Assembly: GCA_949289265.1 (NCBI GenBank)
Contig: CASENE010000060.1
Coordinates: 1-64,000 of the forward strand
DNA: 64,000 nt
Direction of reading: 5' to 3'
From: an uncultured Bacteroides sp.
Lineage (GTDB): Bacteria; Bacteroidota; Bacteroidia; Bacteroidales; Bacteroidaceae
In this document: positions 15,576-24,125 of the stretch, piece by piece
Position numbering within the stretch: the first letter of the stretch is position 1
Layout: the number at the start of each line of letters is the position of its first letter
Translations under genes and position numbers: made by a program
Notes under the pieces: generated by a model
The model's database searches: none
Told to the model about the DNA's origin: nothing
What the model saw: only the letters and a program-made list of their open reading frames with translations

Positions 15576-18171
15576 AACGCGTCACCGTGTAGCTGCCTGC
15601 GGCATATTCCGTGGCCACGGTGTCGCCCGGCAGGGTGACGGAGGCCGTGCAGCCTTCGGGGATGGTGAACTGCCAGGTCCAGGTGTCGCCCTCGTAGCGC
15701 CAGGCACTCTTGATGAGCCCGGCCGCCGAGCGGTAGGAAGCCTCCAGGTGTCCCAGCCGCTTGTCGGGGACGGGCTTCATGAGGATGTGGCGGAAGCCGG
15801 GCCGGGCGGGGTCGGCGGCGATGCCTGCCACGCTCTCCCACAGCCACTGGCACACCACGCCGTAGGCATAGTGGTTGAAGCTGTTCATGCCCTGCGGGCC
15901 CATGCCCTTGTCGGCCATGTAGCTGTTCCACCGCTCCCAGATGGTGGTGGCGCCGTTGTCCACGGAGTAGAGCCAGCTGGGGTTCTTACGCTGCAGCAGC
16001 AGTTCCCAGGCGATGTCGGCCATGCCGTGGTCGGTGAGCGTGGGCAGCAGGATGGACGTACCCAGGAAGCCGGTCTGCAGGCAGTTGCCGTGGTCGGCGA
16101 AGTTCTGCCGCAGGCGTGCGACGAGTGCCTCCTTCTGCGCGCCCTCCAGGATGCCGTTTTTCAGGGCAAAGAGGGCCGGGGTCTGCATGGTGTTGAGGAT
16201 GGCGGTCTTGAACTGTCCGTCGGGCGTGAAGAAGCGTTGACGGATGTAGGCTTTCGCCTCGTCCGCCATCTGCGCGTAGCGGGCGGCGGCGCGCCCGGTG
16301 GCGGCGGCCATGTCGCGCATCATGCCCGCGTCTATCAGCCAGTAGGACGCGCTCAGGTAGTTCCAATAGTCCACGGCCTCGGGCAGGGGGCCCACGTTGC
16401 CGCGCGCGTCGGGCCCGAAGGCGCCGCCCCCGCAGCTCTCCAGGGGCTCGTAGCTCAGCCAGTCGGCCCACTGGTAGTTCAGGTTCTCGGCCCGGAGCAC
16501 ATTGTGGTCATAGCGGGTTTCGGCCACGTGGCTGATGAACTTCTCCATGGCATCCCAGCACTGGTTGACGATGGCCGTGTCGGCAAACTGCTTCCACACC
16601 GTCCAGGGCACGATGATGCCGGCGTCGGCCCATCCCAGGCGCATCATGTCGTTGCCATACTGGGCCAGCGGCGCCACGCCGGGGAAGCCGCCCGTGTCGC
16701 TCTGCGAGTCCGTCATGTCGCGCATCCACTTGCGAAAGAAGGCGTCGGTGCGGGCAAAGAAGGTGCCCGTCTCGGCAAACACCTGCGTGTCCGCCGTCCA
16801 GCCCAGCCGCTCGTTGCGCTGCGGGCAGTCGGTGGGCACGGAGAGGTAGTTGGAGCGCATTCCCCACACCGTGTTTGCTATCAGGCGGTTGACCAGCTCG
16901 TTGCCCGTGGCGAGGGTGCCGGTCTCCATCTCGCGGCTGACCGAGGTGACGGGCACCGAGCGCAGGCGGCTGATGCGCACCGTGTCCGAGGCCTGGATGG
17001 AGACGTAGCGATAGCCGAAGAAGGTGCTGCGCGGGCAGAAGTCCACGTAGCCGCCGGACGGGCCGAAGGTGTAGGTCAGCCTCATCGCCGTGTGCGGCTG
17101 ACGCAGGTTGAGGCGGTGCACGCTGCCCTCGGGGCCGTCCATCCCGCGGCTCTTGGCGCCGTTGCCGTCGTTCAGCAGCTCGCCCGGCAGACATTCCAGC
17201 ACGGTGCCTTCGGGGGCATGGAACACGAACGAGGGCACGCCCGCGCAGTTCTGACCGAAGTCCACCACCAACTGTTCGCCCGGCACGGCCACCAGCGTGT
17301 CTCCGGCCTTGTACGTGCGGGTGACCACCACCTTGCCGTAGGCATCCTTGCCCGCGCCCGTCACTCCCTTCCAGCGGTAGGCCGCTGCGGGCTCCAGGGC
17401 CAGGTCGGCGCGCAGGTAGACCTCCGCGCCCGCCGAAGGCACGATTTCGCCGCGAAACTCGTTGTTGACTTCCGGCGCAGACAACCTTTCGGGCGTGTCA
17501 TAGCCGGGCAGGATGCGCGCGTCATAGTCCTCGCCGTCGAAGATGCCCGCGTGGGTCACGGGGCCGGCTATGCCCGCCTTCCAGCACGTGGTGTCCGTGC
17601 CATACAGCTGTCGGCTTCCGTCGGCGTAGGTCAGTTCGAGGACGGCGCGGAAGGCGCACTTCTTGCCCACCATCCCGTCGTGTCCGTAGGGCGTCACAAT
17701 CTTGTCGGCCCACCATCCGGGAGTCACCTGCGCGGCCAGCACGTTCTCCTCGCCCGCCCCGGTGCGGAAGGCCGCCGTGACGTCGTAGGTGAACGACAGG
17801 CGGGTCTTCAGCGGATGGGTGAAGCCGGGCTTCAGGATTTCGTCGCCTATGCGTTGGCCGTTGACGTAGATTTCGTGCACACCCAGGCTGGTGGCCATCC
17901 AGCGGGCGGAGACCACCTCCTGGTCGTTCTTCAGGGAGGCGACGAACCAGCTGGCTCCGTCGGCGGCCCGCGTTTCGTCGGTGACGGGGCCGCTCACCAC
18001 CGGCGCATCGGCCACCGAAATCCACGACGACGACTCCCAGGCAACAGGGTTCAATGCTTCGACGCGATGAACGCCGCCCGACGCTTTAACAGCACAAGCG
18101 CTTACGGCGCATCCTACAATGCCGGCCAAGACCAGCCTGACGACAGTCCTTACTGATTGTTTGTGTTTCAT
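15574..18171 (-). CDS. Alpha-L-rhamnosidase, GH78 family
   Basis: 865 residues. A signal with lipobox AVSAC (Cys26) suggests membrane anchoring. The N-terminal half holds the beta-sandwich modules of GH78 (YVNGQRIGDEILKPGFTHP, WWADKIVTPYGHDG). The alpha/alpha barrel includes PTDCPQRNERLGWTADTQVF at about 440-457, the GH78 signature with the predicted acid in NERLGW, and WERWNSYMADKGMGPQGMNSFNHYAYG near the C-terminus. It removes terminal alpha-L-rhamnose from pectic chains, gums or glycosides. It is the last gene of the PUL operon, about 90 bp after the epimerase gene, with a hairpin terminator in the gap, so part of its transcription could be independent. Confidence 0.93.
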   Translation of the reverse strand: MKHKQSVRTVVRLVLAGIVGCAVSACAVKASGGVHRVEALNPVAWESSSWISVADAPVVSGPVTDETRAADGASWFVASLKNDQEVVSARWMATSLGVHEIYVNGQRIGDEILKPGFTHPLKTRLSFTYDVTAAFRTGAGEENVLAAQVTPGWWADKIVTPYGHDGMVGKKCAFRAVLELTYADGSRQLYGTDTTCWKAGIAGPVTHAGIFDGEDYDARILPGYDTPERLSAPEVNNEFRGEIVPSAGAEVYLRADLALEPAAAYRWKGVTGAGKDAYGKVVVTRTYKAGDTLVAVPGEQLVVDFGQNCAGVPSFVFHAPEGTVLECLPGELLNDGNGAKSRGMDGPEGSVHRLNLRQPHTAMRLTYTFGPSGGYVDFCPRSTFFGYRYVSIQASDTVRISRLRSVPVTSVSREMETGTLATGNELVNRLIANTVWGMRSNYLSVPTDCPQRNERLGWTADTQVFAETGTFFARTDAFFRKWMRDMTDSQSDTGGFPGVAPLAQYGNDMMRLGWADAGIIVPWTVWKQFADTAIVNQCWDAMEKFISHVAETRYDHNVLRAENLNYQWADWLSYEPLESCGGGAFGPDARGNVGPLPEAVDYWNYLSASYWLIDAGMMRDMAAATGRAAARYAQMADEAKAYIRQRFFTPDGQFKTAILNTMQTPALFALKNGILEGAQKEALVARLRQNFADHGNCLQTGFLGTSILLPTLTDHGMADIAWELLLQRKNPSWLYSVDNGATTIWERWNSYMADKGMGPQGMNSFNHYAYGVVCQWLWESVAGIAADPARPGFRHILMKPVPDKRLGHLEASYRSAAGLIKSAWRYEGDTWTWQFTIPEGCTASVTLPGDTVATEYAAGSYTVTR

Positions 18172-18193
18172 GTGATAGTCTAATTATAATGGA

Positions 18194-18243
18194 ATAAAAA
18201 AAGAAGCCGGGAGGCCGATACGGATATCCAGCTTCCCGCCTTC
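18194..18243 (-). terminator. Hairpin terminator after the epimerase gene
   Basis: On the minus strand, GAAGGCGGGAAGC and GCCTCCCGGCTTC pair (two mismatches), followed by TTTTTTT. It lies between the epimerase gene and the GH78 gene. Confidence 0.7.
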
Positions 18244-18260
18244 TTCACTTGCCGGTTATC

Positions 18261-19400
18261 TTATTTCTCTACCGAGAACTTGAAGACGCAGTGGCTCTCA
18301 TACTTCTCGCCCGGACGGAGCAGGGCCGAAGGCCACTGGGGCTTGTTGGGCGTATCGGGATACTTCTGCGACTCGAGGCAGACGGAGGCGCGGTGTCCGT
18401 AGACGATGCCCTTCTTGCCCCGCAGCGTGCCGTCCAGGAAGTTGCCGGCGTAGACCTGCAGGCCGGGCTCGTTGGTGTAGACCTGGAGCGTGATGCCGGT
18501 GCGGGGCGAGGTCAGCGTGGCGCAGGGACGGGTGTCGTCGCCGCGGGTGTTGAGCACCCAGTTGTGGTCGTAGCCCAGTCCGTTCTTCAGCTGGGGGAAA
18601 TCCTCGTCGATGCGGGCCCCTACGGGCGTGGGCCGCCGGAAGTCCATGGGCGTGCCTTCGACGGGCAGGATTTCGCCGGTGGTCATAAAGGTGCTGTCCA
18701 CGGGCGTGTAGCTGTCGGCGTCGATGGTCAGCAGGTAGTCGGCGTTGCTGCGCGAGGGGTCTCCGTCGAGGTTGAAGTACGAGTGGTTGGTCATGTTCAC
18801 CACCGTGGGCCGGTCGGTCTCTGCCTCATAGCGGATATCCAGGGCGTTGTCGTCGGTCAGGGTGAAGGTGACGCAGCAGGTCAGGTTGCCGGGAAATCCC
18901 TCCTCGCCGTCCTCGGCCACGTAGGAGAGGCGCAGGGTGCGCCCGTCGGTCTGCACGGCGTCGAACACGCGGTACTGGAATCCCTTGGGCCCGCCGTGCA
19001 GGGTGTGCCCGTAGTTGTTGACAGGCAGCTGGTAGTCCACGCTGTCGATGGTGAGGTGCCCGTGGTCGATGCGGTTGGCATAGCGTCCGATGGTGGCGCC
19101 GAAGTCGGTGGGATAGCGCAGGTAGCTGCCGATGGAGTCGAAGCCCAGGACGACGTCGCGCATCTGTCCCTCGCGGTCGGGCACGAGGAGCGAGACGATG
19201 CGCCCGCCGTAGTTGGTGATGCACGCCTCCATGCCGTTGGCGTTGGTCAGGGTGTAGAGGTTGGTCTGCTTGCCGTCCACCTCCGTGCGGAAGTCGGCGG
19301 GGTTCAGTCCGGAAGCCGTCAGTTCTTCTTTGGGCTGTCCGGCACAGGCCGCCAGCAGCAGGAGGGAGGCGGCCGTCAGGGTGGTCATGAGTTTGTTCAT
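18261..19400 (-). CDS. galM: Aldose 1-epimerase (galactose mutarotase), lipoprotein form
   Basis: 379 residues with lipobox LLAAC (Cys19), so an envelope-located mutarotase rather than the usual cytosolic enzyme. Family landmarks: NLYTLTNANGMEACITNYGGRIVSL at the N-terminus, GRYANRI, NNYGHTLHGGPKGF (catalytic-site His), TNHSYFNLDGD (second His) and a late Glu in CLESQKYPDTPNKP. It interconverts alpha and beta anomers of released aldoses. Its place within the PUL, between a probable glycosidase and a rhamnosidase, suggests it handles sugar products in the periplasm. Exporting GalM is common in Bacteroidetes PULs. Confidence 0.93.
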   Translation of the reverse strand: MNKLMTTLTAASLLLLAACAGQPKEELTASGLNPADFRTEVDGKQTNLYTLTNANGMEACITNYGGRIVSLLVPDREGQMRDVVLGFDSIGSYLRYPTDFGATIGRYANRIDHGHLTIDSVDYQLPVNNYGHTLHGGPKGFQYRVFDAVQTDGRTLRLSYVAEDGEEGFPGNLTCCVTFTLTDDNALDIRYEAETDRPTVVNMTNHSYFNLDGDPSRSNADYLLTIDADSYTPVDSTFMTTGEILPVEGTPMDFRRPTPVGARIDEDFPQLKNGLGYDHNWVLNTRGDDTRPCATLTSPRTGITLQVYTNEPGLQVYAGNFLDGTLRGKKGIVYGHRASVCLESQKYPDTPNKPQWPSALLRPGEKYESHCVFKFSVEK

Positions 19401-19420
19401 TAGGATATAAGTTTATTAAG

Positions 19421-19577
19421 TGAGTTAACGAGGGGACGAGGGGACAAGTTAACAAGGCTACAAGGGCTATGTCTTATCAGTGGACAAGGAGACAAGGCTA
19501 CAGGCTACGAGGGCTGTTCCTTGTTGTCTCGTTAACTTGTTCCCTCGTCAACTCCCTCGTCCCCTTGTCAACTACCC
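19421..19577. repeat. TTGAC/CTACAAG hairpin
   Basis: The left arm (about 19429-19512) carries GACAAGTTAACAAGGCTACAAGG units. The right arm (about 19515-19575) carries CTTGTTGTCTCGTTAACTTG and GTCAACTCC units. Confidence 0.8.
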
Positions 19578-19581
19578 CCAG

Positions 19582-21612
19582 CTACTCCAGGAACCGCTCG
19601 GCGCGTCCCGGCGAAAGCAGTTCCCACAGCGAGGCCACTGTCCAGCCCGGGGCAAAGATGTCGTTGTAGTATCCCTTGCCGTTGCGCCCGTAGTCCCAGT
19701 GCGTGTGTTGCACCACTTCGGGGTAGAAGCCCGGCTTGCCCATGCCGCAAAGGTAGCCCTCGCGGGGCAGCAGCTGGCGCATGGAGGTGGAGATGACCTC
19801 GGCAAAGCCGGCAAAGCGTTGCTCGCCGCATTCGCGCGCCAACCAGTGGAGCACGTCGGCAAAGTCGAAGACAAAGACGTCGATGTGGTTGTTCTCCACC
19901 GACACGTTGCCCCAGCCGCGCGTCTGCAGGCCCAGGTCGCCCAGCATCTGCCCGGGCGCAAAGGGCACGTCCCACGTGTAATACCACGACAGGGCGAAGT
20001 ACGCGGCGCGGCGGGCCAGGCGGACGCAGCGGTCATACTCCTCGCCTTTCGACACCAGGCCCAGGTAGTAGACAGCCGTGGCGGCGTAGAGCGACGCTTC
20101 CTTGTCCTCGCAGTTGGCGTCGAGCGTAGACGAGAAGTAGTCGGCCTTCGAGATGATTTCCTTCTCCAGGTAGTCCACCGTGCGGCGGGCGCTCTGCAGG
20201 TAGCGTTTGTCCTTGAAGTACTTGTAGCCCATCACCAGGGGCAGCGTGGCCGAGGGCGTGCTGCCGCCCGTGGCGTCCACCAGGCTGAAGTCGTCCTTGA
20301 ACTTGCGGGGGAAACTGCCGTCGGCGTTCTGCAAGCGCAGGAACATGTCCAGCAGGGCGCGGACGCGCTTCTCCCACTCGGGATGCTTGCGGCCGTGCCG
20401 TTTCTCGTAGTCCAGGTAGTAGAGCAGGGCATACACGCCCTCGGACTGGCGACGGATGCTGAGCACGGGGTCGGACTTGCCTTGCCGGGTGTAGACCACT
20501 TCGTCGAGGAAGCCGGCGGGGGTGAGGCCGTGCGCCAGGTAGGAGTCGAACACGCTGCGTGCCTGGTCGGCCAGGTCGGCGCGGCCCTGCTGCTCGCCAT
20601 ACTCCAGGGCGTTGAAGGCATTGAGCAGCACGCGACCCACGAAGCCCACCTCTGCCTTGTCGGGGTTGTCGCACGTGGCCACGCGCATCTCGGGACTGGC
20701 ATAATAGCTCAGCTGGCCCGGCACGTAGGCCTGGACGAAGTAGTTGCTCAGCACCTCTTTCATATAGTCCGGCGTGTAGGGCGTGTCCACGGGCTGCGGC
20801 CGGTAGGTGTCATAGCTGTATTCCCACAGGCGCTGCACGCAGTCCGAAAAGTCGGCCGCCTCCGTCCGCACCACCTCCCAGCAGAGCGTCAGGCTCTCGC
20901 CCCGGCGCAACAGTTGGAAGGCCTGCACGGGCGGGGCCAGGGTGAGCTTGCGGATGTAGGTCTTGGGCTCTTCGCGGTAGGGGAAGCCGTAGGCCAGCAC
21001 CGTCTCGCCGTCGCGGTTCAGGAAGCCGGTGTAGCCGATGGAGGTCTGGCCCGACAGGATAACCTCGCCTTCCTCGTGCGTGGTGAGGGCGTCGCAACCG
21101 AAGTCGTCCAGGCGCGCCACGGCCACGGCCTGCCCGTCGTGCTCGTCGAAGGCGGCGGTGAGGGGCGTGCTGAGGCGGTCGTCGCGCACCAGCCAGCTGT
21201 CCGACGTGTGGAACGAAGGAGCCTCTTGGGGCGAACGCAGGTTGCGGCGGTACCAGAAGCCGGGCATGTAGAACTGGCAGTCGTCGTGGCGGAAGCCGGT
21301 GGCCAGCTCTTCGCCGTAGTTGAAGTAGAGGTCGTCTTGCGCCGTGAGGGTCACGGTGATGCGCGTGCCCCGGTCGGTGTCCTCCACCTGGCGGTTGACC
21401 AGAAGGGGCAGCGGCTCGTCGGCCACGCCGGCGTAGCTTCCCTCCTGCCACTGGCGGAAGGTCAGGGGATACTGGCGGGCGTCGTTGCCCGGCACTTTCA
21501 GGGAGAGGGTGGCCGAGACTCCGCCTCCTTCCACCCCGTTGGCCGCCTTAGCCGTGGCGCACATCAGGCCGCCCAGCAGGCATACACTTAAAAACAGTCT
21601 GTTCACTTTCAT
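19582..21612 (-). CDS. Unassigned PUL protein, probable alpha/alpha-barrel glycosidase
   Basis: 676 residues from MKVNRLFLSVCLLGGLMCATAKAA, a clean signal peptide; the longer frame overlaps the upstream GH43 gene. Residues about 25-290 look like a beta-sandwich (TRITVTLTAQDDLYFNYGEE). About 290-676 are helical hairpins with pairs such as RRQSEGVYALLYYLDYEK, RLQNADGSFPRKFKDDFSLVDATGGSTPSATLPLVMGYKYF and ENNHIDVFVFDFADVLHWLA, as in six-hairpin glycosidases. Conserved-looking acids sit in DGSFP, DATGG and ENNHIDVF. I do not recognise the CAZy family. It begins 29 bp after the GH43 gene upstream, so the two are clearly in one operon. Confidence 0.75.
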   Translation of the reverse strand: MKVNRLFLSVCLLGGLMCATAKAANGVEGGGVSATLSLKVPGNDARQYPLTFRQWQEGSYAGVADEPLPLLVNRQVEDTDRGTRITVTLTAQDDLYFNYGEELATGFRHDDCQFYMPGFWYRRNLRSPQEAPSFHTSDSWLVRDDRLSTPLTAAFDEHDGQAVAVARLDDFGCDALTTHEEGEVILSGQTSIGYTGFLNRDGETVLAYGFPYREEPKTYIRKLTLAPPVQAFQLLRRGESLTLCWEVVRTEAADFSDCVQRLWEYSYDTYRPQPVDTPYTPDYMKEVLSNYFVQAYVPGQLSYYASPEMRVATCDNPDKAEVGFVGRVLLNAFNALEYGEQQGRADLADQARSVFDSYLAHGLTPAGFLDEVVYTRQGKSDPVLSIRRQSEGVYALLYYLDYEKRHGRKHPEWEKRVRALLDMFLRLQNADGSFPRKFKDDFSLVDATGGSTPSATLPLVMGYKYFKDKRYLQSARRTVDYLEKEIISKADYFSSTLDANCEDKEASLYAATAVYYLGLVSKGEEYDRCVRLARRAAYFALSWYYTWDVPFAPGQMLGDLGLQTRGWGNVSVENNHIDVFVFDFADVLHWLARECGEQRFAGFAEVISTSMRQLLPREGYLCGMGKPGFYPEVVQHTHWDYGRNGKGYYNDIFAPGWTVASLWELLSPGRAERFLE

Positions 21613-21640
21613 CGTTGTTAGTTTGAGTTGGTTTGTGAGT

Positions 21641-22687
21641 TCAATACAACATGTAGGGCGTGATGATGCGGTCGGCATCGACGGAAATCTTGTAGATGCC
21701 GTCGGCCCCCATCTGGCGCACCAAGGGGACGATGCGCACCTGCCGCCGGTCGGGGTTGCCATCCGTCCAGACGTGGTAGACGTAGTAATACTCCCCGTCC
21801 TTGGCCTGGAACACGTCGCCGTGGCCGGCTCCCTCCTCGCTCACGATGTCGCGGCGCAGGATGGGGTTGCCCTCATACTTGGTCCACGGGCCCAGAGGCG
21901 ACGTGGCGGTGGCATAACCCACGGCGTAGTCCGGGTCTTTGTAGTGGTTGGCCGAGTAGAACAGGTAGTAGACGCCGTCCCACTTCACCACGGTGGGGCC
22001 TTCCATCACCTTGGCCGCGGGGTCGTAGTTGCCCATGCGCTCCCAGGGTTCGGTCAGCTCCAGGCACTGCGTCAGCGTGGCGGCGTCGAGGGCGCCCGTC
22101 TGCGGGTCGAAGCGGGCCGTCCAGAGCACGTTGCCGTTGGTGAAGCGCACGTGGTAGAGGTAATACGTGCCGTCGTCGTCCTTGAAGAGGAAGGGGTCTA
22201 TGTTGCCCACCGACGCGTCGATGGGCCGGGCTTCCTTCTGCGTGAAGAGGCCGGTGACGGCGTCTGCCCGGGCGATGGCCACCTTCTCGTTGGCCGTATA
22301 GAGGAAGTAGTACGTGCCGCCGTCCTTGAACCACTGCGGGGCCCAGAAGCCCGTGGTGCCCCACGTGGCGCCTGCCGACGGCGACAGGATGAGTCGGTAG
22401 ATGTCGCCCTCCGTGCCCGACGTCCATTCTTGCAGGTTGTCGGACTGGAGCGCGGTGAATCCCTGCGAGGGCTGGCCGCCTTGCGCGGTGCCCGACAGGT
22501 AATACGTGCCGTTGTCCAGGAAGATGGTGGGGTCGGCATAGAAGATGTTCTGCTTGCGGGGCGCGGGCGTGGTGCCGCCGCCCTCTCCCCCGCCCTCTCC
22601 CGGCAGGGGGTTGTTGTCGTTGGAAGCCCCGCACGAAGCGAAAGTAAGGAGCAGGGCTGCTGTCCATATGTATTTTAAGGTAGTCAT
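21641..22687 (-). CDS. GH43-family glycosidase lipoprotein (first copy)
   Basis: 348 residues with lipobox TFASC (Cys19) and a Gly/Glu/Pro linker. The five-bladed propeller shows the GH43 triad: D52 in FYADPTIF (base), the pKa-modulating Asp in NIDPFLFKDDDG, and the acid Glu in MEGPTVVKWDGVYYLFYS. A His in GAGHGDVF probably lines the active site. GH43 enzymes act mostly on alpha-L-arabinofuranose, beta-xylose or galactan side chains; the specificity cannot be read from sequence. A TAnnTTTG element about 85 bp upstream suggests an internal promoter for this gene and those after it. Confidence 0.9.
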   Translation of the reverse strand: MTTLKYIWTAALLLTFASCGASNDNNPLPGEGGGEGGGTTPAPRKQNIFYADPTIFLDNGTYYLSGTAQGGQPSQGFTALQSDNLQEWTSGTEGDIYRLILSPSAGATWGTTGFWAPQWFKDGGTYYFLYTANEKVAIARADAVTGLFTQKEARPIDASVGNIDPFLFKDDDGTYYLYHVRFTNGNVLWTARFDPQTGALDAATLTQCLELTEPWERMGNYDPAAKVMEGPTVVKWDGVYYLFYSANHYKDPDYAVGYATATSPLGPWTKYEGNPILRRDIVSEEGAGHGDVFQAKDGEYYYVYHVWTDGNPDRRQVRIVPLVRQMGADGIYKISVDADRIITPYMLY

Positions 22688-22771
22688 GGTTTTCTTGGTT
22701 TGTAATGTTCGATTAAAAAGTAGTTCATTCAGGAATTAAGGAGTTAAGGAAGTCCCCTTGTCAACTTGTTA

Positions 22772-22779
22772 CAAAGGTA
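22772..22779 (-). promoter_or_regulatory. Possible internal PUL promoter (-7 element)
   Basis: TACCTTTG on the minus strand lies between the GH172 stop (22800) and the GH43 start (22687). It would allow the second half of the PUL to be transcribed separately. Confidence 0.5.
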
Positions 22780-22799
22780 CGGAAAATATCCGGGCGGGC

Positions 22800-23975
22800 T
22801 CACAGCGGCCAGGACAATTCCAGCTCGTCCGCCGAAGGCAGCTGCGGGAAGGGCGCATGAGGCTCGGCCTGATACCAGTAGACCACGGACGAGATGTCCG
22901 AGCGCTGGTTGAGGTAGCGTCCGTCGTTGCGCCAGCCCAGGTCTTGCACGGTGACCTTCAGGCCGCTGTCGAAGCGCACGGGGTCCATGATGTGCCAACG
23001 GTAGAGGCCGAAGCGTTGCTGCGAACGGTAGGCGCCGTCGGGACGGACCACCTGGTGCAGGCCGGCGTAGGGCGTGCAGAACTCGACGTACTGCCCGCCG
23101 CGGTCGAAGTTGTACGAGCCGCAGAAGTAGTCCTCGGTGCCGGTGGTGCAGATGGTGGGATACTTCTTGTCGCCGTCCAGGTAGAACTTCACCTCGCCTT
23201 CGCCCCACCAGCCGTTGTTGTTCACCTGCCAGGCCAGGTAGGTGCCCACGTACTGTCCCTTGCCGCGGATGCCGTCCACCAGCACGTGCTCCGAGCCCTG
23301 CGTGGGCAGCGACTGCCGGAATTGGGCGTGGAAGTAGGCCATATCTTCGGGGATGTCGGTCAGGGTGTAGTCCACCTGGTAGTAGAGGCGCATTTCGCGG
23401 GCGGCGTCGATGTTCTCCATCGTGATGCGGCACTTCTTCCTGAAGGGCATCTGCCAGTAGCAGTTGAAGGCGCTGCCGGGGTTGACGCAGACGGCCAGCG
23501 AGCTGAGCCGGGCGTAGCTGCCCCAGCCGCAGCCGAAGAAGTCGCCCACGGGGCACTCCACCGACGGCGTCTGCTCGTCGTCCCAATAGATGCGCAGGAT
23601 GCTCTTGCGCCATTCGCCCGTGGGCGTCATCCAGATGTGCTGCACGGCGCCGGGGCCTTCTATCTCGGCCAGGGTGAAGGTCTCGCCGGGACGGATGATG
23701 ACAAAGGGGTTCACCTTCCAGGTCCGTCCCAGGGTGCGGGCGGCCTCGCGGGCGTTGGCCACGTTGCGCGTGGTGTCGGCGGGGTCGGCCATGCCTCCCC
23801 GGCCCGGTTGTCCCGTGTAGTTCTCGGGACTGATGGAGCGGGTCTTGGCGTCGCTCAGGCGGGCCAGGTTGCCCATGCCCATGTTCAGCCCGTCGAAGGG
23901 ATAATTCTGTTGCGCGCCTGCCGCGCCCGCGAAGAGCGCCAGCAGGCAGGCTGTCCAAAAAGTTCTTGCTTTCAT
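22800..23975 (-). CDS. GH172 (DUF2961) family glycosidase
   Basis: 391 residues with a signal peptide ending GAAGAQQ. The DUF2961 jelly-roll signature is plain: RTRSISPENYTGQPG-like start, FTLAEIEGPGAVQHIWMT, LRIYWDDEQTPSVECPVGDFFG, NCYWQMPFRKKCRITMEN and TICTTGTEDYFCGSYNF. GH172 members characterised by others act on D-fructofuranose or D-arabinofuranose linkages and often form trimers or hexamers; Glu residues in VECPVGDFF and GTEDYF are the likely catalytic pair. Next to two GH43 genes it points to furanose sugars in the target glycan. Confidence 0.9.
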   Translation of the reverse strand: MKARTFWTACLLALFAGAAGAQQNYPFDGLNMGMGNLARLSDAKTRSISPENYTGQPGRGGMADPADTTRNVANAREAARTLGRTWKVNPFVIIRPGETFTLAEIEGPGAVQHIWMTPTGEWRKSILRIYWDDEQTPSVECPVGDFFGCGWGSYARLSSLAVCVNPGSAFNCYWQMPFRKKCRITMENIDAAREMRLYYQVDYTLTDIPEDMAYFHAQFRQSLPTQGSEHVLVDGIRGKGQYVGTYLAWQVNNNGWWGEGEVKFYLDGDKKYPTICTTGTEDYFCGSYNFDRGGQYVEFCTPYAGLHQVVRPDGAYRSQQRFGLYRWHIMDPVRFDSGLKVTVQDLGWRNDGRYLNQRSDISSVVYWYQAEPHAPFPQLPSADELELSWPL

Positions 23976-24015
23976 AAGGGTTGGTTTGTGAAGAATTCAA
24001 GTCTGGGATACAAGA

Positions 24016-24069
24016 AAGGAGGCGCCCGGCCCTGAGTGCCTCACGGCCCCGGCGTCTCCCTTGCTTTCG
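24016..24069 (-). terminator. GC-rich hairpin after the second GH43 gene
   Basis: On the minus strand GGAGACGCCGGGGCC and GGCCGGGCGCCTCC pair imperfectly around a short loop, followed by TTTCTTG. It lies between two PUL genes, so it may attenuate or stabilise the message. Confidence 0.5.
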
Positions 24070-24125
24070 TTTATCCTAAATATTTGTGTCTGGTGTTGTG
24101 CGCGGCTGTGCCGCCGTCGTCCGCC

